Source: Bacteroidia bacterium
GTDB lineage: Bacteria > Bacteroidota > Bacteroidia > Bacteroidales > UBA5342
Assembly: GCA_030433225.1 (NCBI GenBank)
Contig: JAUIMD010000116.1
Location: forward strand, 1 to 6,526
Length of the DNA: 6,526 bases
Direction of reading: 5' to 3'
Shown: piece after piece, positions 5,984 through 6,526 of the stretch
Numbering within the stretch: the first letter of the stretch is position 1
Layout of the letters: every line of letters begins with the position of its first letter
The notes under the pieces: generated by a model
Told to the model about the DNA's origin: nothing
The model's input: only the letters and a program-made list of their open reading frames with translations
Database searches by the model: none
Made by a program: the position numbers and the translations under genes

Positions 5984-5991
5984 CAAAAATA
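5984..5991 (-). promoter_or_regulatory. Candidate -7 box of the malY/patB-like gene
   Basis: On the minus strand this is TATTTTTG, an exact TAnnTTTG match, 56 bases before the ATG at 5927 and 29 before the TTG at 5954. The expected -33 position falls in the T run of the upstream terminator and contains no TTG, so the promoter and the upstream unit's terminator are nearly touching. Confidence 0.4.
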
Positions 5992-6000
5992 ATCATTCGA

Positions 6001-6028
6001 AAATAAAAAAGCTGCTCTGAAGCAGCTT
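6001..6028 (-). terminator. Intrinsic terminator of the sigma factor / small protein unit
   Basis: AAGCTGCT (6009-6016) and AGCAGCTT (6021-6028) are perfect 8-base arms around a 4-base loop. On the minus strand the stem is followed by TTTTATTT. The 5' arm overlaps the stop codon of the small gene (6027-6029), so translation ends inside the terminator stem. Confidence 0.88.
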
Positions 6029-6209
6029 AATTTAATAGGATGTCGTTTTCTTCGCACGATTTGAGTTTTGCCGGATGATAGGCCCTGGCAAAGTCAAGCA
6101 CGGTTTTTACACTTTTTTCGCTGGGCTCATATAAAGTGTTGTCCAGGCGTTTGGGTTTTGCGGAAGCATCATTGTTATGTGTAAAATAGTAGGTAAAAAA
6201 GTTGATCAT
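6027..6209 (-). CDS. Small protein of unknown function, 60 residues, downstream of sigma factor
   Basis: The ATG at 6209 is the only Met in the frame and begins MINFFTYYFTHNND. There is no convincing signal peptide: the aromatic start is short and lacks positive charge. The central part KPKRLDNTLYEPSEKSVKTVLDFARAYHPAKLKS is basic. It contains a probable amphipathic helix (PSEKSVKTVLDFARAY, about 29-44), and the protein ends ENDILLN. The PSE-x6-L-x-FARAY pattern resembles small Bacteroidetes proteins found near sigma factors, from memory and unverified. It follows the sigma factor stop by 65 bases in the same direction and runs straight into a terminator, so the two are probably co-transcribed. 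It is too small for a classical membrane anti-sigma factor, but a cytosolic regulator of the sigma factor is possible; that is speculation. A hairpin directly precedes its start. It is likely a real gene, given its position and terminator. Confidence 0.68.
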   Translation of the reverse strand: MINFFTYYFTHNNDASAKPKRLDNTLYEPSEKSVKTVLDFARAYHPAKLKSCEENDILLN

Positions 6210-6210
6210 A

Positions 6211-6251
6211 CGCGTACGTTTATGTTTAAAATTTCAGGTAAAACGTACACG
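6211..6251 (-). promoter_or_regulatory. Hairpin abutting the start codon of the 60-residue gene
   Basis: In minus-strand RNA, CGUGUACGUUU (6251-6241) pairs with AAACGUACGCG (6221-6211): 11 continuous pairs, one a U-G wobble, with a 19-base A/U-rich loop. The stem ends one base before the AUG at 6209, so it covers the region where the ribosome would bind. On the plus strand the wobble is an A/C mismatch, which favours an RNA role in the coding direction. Function in translation control or as a processing site between the two genes is inferred. Confidence 0.5.
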
Positions 6252-6274
6252 AACAAACTTTTATTGCATTGAAT

Positions 6275-6526
6275 TCATCGAATCAACAAATTTATTTTTT
6301 TGTCTTCTACAATTTTACGCAGGTTAATCAGGGCATAACGCATTCTGCCAAGGGCAGTATTAATACTCACATCGGTTTGTTCAGCAATTTCTTTGAAACT
6401 TAGCCCCCAATAAAACCGCATCACCACTACTTCCTTCTGGTCTTCGGGCAACTCATGAATCAAATCGCCTACTTGTTGCATGACCTGCTCTTTAATTAGT
6501 TTCTCTTCAATAGTGGTTGCGCTGTG
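6275..6526 (-). CDS. ECF-type RNA polymerase sigma-70 factor, C-terminal fragment (N-terminus beyond window)
   Basis: The frame is open from the right window edge to a TGA at 6275-6277, giving 83 visible residues; the ATG at 6481 is internal and not the start. The fragment is sigma region 4. A helix (EEKLIKEQVMQQVGDLIHELP) leads into LPEDQKEVVVMRFYWGLSFKEIAEQTDVSINTALGRMRYALINLRK, with the helix-turn-helix at GLSFKEIAEQTDVSINTALGRMRYAL, which in known sigma factors contacts the -35 (here -33) element. Region 2 (core binding, -10 recognition) must lie outside the window. The spacing and brevity fit group 4 (ECF) rather than a primary sigma, but the group cannot be proven from this part. It is followed by the 60-residue gene. 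No transmembrane anti-sigma gene of the FecR type follows within the window. Confidence 0.9.
   Translation of the reverse strand, partial: HSATTIEEKLIKEQVMQQVGDLIHELPEDQKEVVVMRFYWGLSFKEIAEQTDVSINTALGRMRYALINLRKIVEDKKINLLIR

Noticed and set aside
6275..6481. ATG at 6481 as the start of the sigma factor gene
   Set aside because: The frame stays open to the window edge with sigma-like residues, and a protein starting there would have only region 4.
1..6526. CRISPR arrays, insertion sequences, toxin-antitoxin pairs or a multi-gene defence system
   Set aside because: No direct-repeat array, transposase, terminal repeats or defence domains were seen; the genes are ordinary housekeeping families with separate transcription signals.

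Overview
The window looks like core chromosome of a Bacteroidetes (Bacteroidota) bacterium, probably class Bacteroidia. The reasons are a bacterial GH3-family protein, a SlyD-type FKBP with a Cys/Gly tail, a sigma factor whose region 4 reads SINTALGRMRYALINLRK, A-rich leaders with no Shine-Dalgarno sequence, and TAnnTTTG-type -7 boxes. The order or family cannot be fixed from the sequence alone. No phage, transposon, CRISPR, tRNA or rRNA was seen, and no gene-free stretch exceeds 300 bases (the longest is 2250-2484).

Layout, left to right. A deoxynucleoside kinase (minus, last residues cut off by the window edge) lies downstream of a GH3-family acyl-acid-amido synthetase-like protein (minus). 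A 235-base divergent spacer with two inverted repeats separates GH3 from a 72-residue lipoprotein, the only plus-strand gene. The lipoprotein and chorismate synthase (aroC, minus) converge on a 22-bp perfect inverted repeat that is a bidirectional terminator. Next, all on the minus strand, come a SlyD-like FKBP peptidyl-prolyl isomerase with eight cysteines in its tail, a MalY/PatB PLP-dependent C-S lyase or aminotransferase, a 60-residue protein of unknown function, and the C-terminal part of an ECF-type sigma-70 factor entering from the right edge.

The transcription units look mostly monocistronic. slyD, the sigma/small-protein pair and the lipoprotein/aroC pair end at clear intrinsic terminators, and Bacteroidetes-like -7 boxes lie ahead of dNK, GH3, slyD and malY. 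The one probable operon is sigma factor plus small protein.

The genes do not form an obvious joint pathway (nucleotide salvage, acyl-amino-acid chemistry, aromatic biosynthesis, protein folding, sulfur amino acids, transcription), and I do not see a new multi-gene system. The most interesting signals are RNA-level. An 11-bp stem ends one base before the AUG of the small protein. A compact hairpin with a U run lies just upstream of aroC. A bulged hairpin without a U run follows malY. Several of these stems are complete in the minus-strand RNA only because of G-U pairs, which supports action as RNA on the coding strand.
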